A stretch of 15,522 nucleotides of DNA, taken from Bacteroidetes bacterium UBA4009 (lineage in GTDB: Bacteria > Bacteroidota > Bacteroidia > NS11-12g > UBA9320). Of this stretch, positions 15,414 through 15,522 are shown piece after piece. The notes beneath the pieces are model-generated. The model searched no databases, was not told the DNA's origin, and saw nothing but the letters and a program-made list of their open reading frames with translations. A program made the translations under genes and the position numbers. The DNA lies in the NCBI GenBank assembly GCA_002384205.1, contig DGBH01000193.1, positions 21,918 to 37,439 on the forward strand. Direction: 5' to 3'. Position 1 is the first letter of the stretch; every line of letters begins with the position of its first letter.

Positions 15414-15475
15414 ACGTAGAATTACCAGTTATTGACTTTTAAGACTATAAGTGAAATTTAAATAGCTAAAAGTAT

Positions 15476-15503
15476 GCAACCTTTTGAGACATTTGTTTCT
15501 AAT
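15476..15503 (+). promoter_or_regulatory. Candidate ECF-sigma promoter GCAACC-N16-TCTAAT
   Basis: GCAACC at 15476-15481 and TCTAAT at 15498-15503 with a 16-bp spacer. It has the general form of extracytoplasmic-function sigma promoters: an AAC-containing -35 and a short -10, unlike the TAnnTTTG pattern elsewhere in this window. It points rightward out of the window, so the regulated gene is not visible. A one-mismatch housekeeping box GACATTTG (15488-15495) overlaps it, leaving the call open. Confidence 0.35.
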
Positions 15504-15522
15504 TCTTATACATAAACATAAA

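Larger units (their letters stand above)
15249..15522. other. Right-edge intergenic region
   Basis: About 270 AT-rich bases without a long gene. They hold the likely leader of the helicase gene, with a weak TCTCTTTG (minus strand, 15266-15259, one mismatch to TAnnTTTG, no -33 box), and a plus-strand promoter-like pair with a 24-codon ORF behind it. A second, differently built promoter candidate near the end points out of the window. I see no tRNA and no strong terminator hairpin. Confidence 0.4.

Noticed and set aside
8866..15432. Repeated 12-mer ATTACCAGTTAT before accB and at 15421
   Set aside because: Several chance 12-mer pairs are expected in a window of this length and base composition, and the flanks do not match.
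1..15522. Mobile element, defence island, CRISPR array, biosynthetic cluster or other novel multi-gene system
   Set aside because: Every long gene but one (the T9SS-exported protein) belongs to a recognised housekeeping or common family. There is no transposase, integrase, array of repeats, or cluster of unknown genes.

Overview
The window looks like ordinary core chromosome of a Bacteroidota bacterium, probably close to Flavobacteriales or Chitinophagales; I cannot resolve the genus. Four things point there. The primary sigma factor is a short (287-residue) Bacteroidetes-type RpoD. Several genes have promoters of the Bacteroidetes form TAnnTTTG, with no Shine-Dalgarno sequence. A secreted protein carries a type IX secretion (T9SS) C-terminal sorting domain. 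The DNA is AT-rich. I found no IS element, phage gene, CRISPR array, tRNA, rRNA or toxin-antitoxin pair.

Left part (1-2342): the last codons of a truncated upstream gene; a plus-strand MerR-family regulator with a cobalamin-binding sensor region of the CarH/LitR type; then, convergent to it, rpoD on the minus strand, ending in a clear stem-loop. rpoD and icd are divergent and share the 2274-2446 intergenic region.

Central part (2415-10736, all plus strand): an isocitrate dehydrogenase whose cofactor-site residues predict NAD use, with a flippase-like membrane protein 2 nt behind it; pdxA (vitamin B6 synthesis) with its own promoter; and a tight six-gene run DUF177-rpmF-plsX-fabH-accB-accC. 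This run joins a large-subunit ribosomal protein to phospholipid and fatty-acid initiation: AccB/AccC carry out the biotin half of malonyl-CoA formation, FabH starts chain synthesis, and PlsX passes acyl groups to phospholipids. It ends in a near-perfect 41-bp palindrome that serves as a terminator for both converging transcripts.

Right part (10791-15248, all minus strand): reading leftward, a UvrD-like helicase fused to a RecB-type nuclease with an apparent Fe-S cysteine set, an Nfu-type iron-sulfur carrier with its own promoter, and a small T9SS-exported protein 11 nt behind it. The last 270 bases hold no long gene. They contain a possible promoter plus a 24-codon hydrophobic ORF, and a candidate ECF-sigma promoter pointing out of the window.

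No previously undescribed multi-gene system is evident. The observations most worth checking are the near-leaderless promoter/start arrangement at several genes, the NAD-type isocitrate dehydrogenase, the CarH-like photoreceptor signature in the MerR protein, the hydrophobic mini-ORF and the edge ECF promoter.
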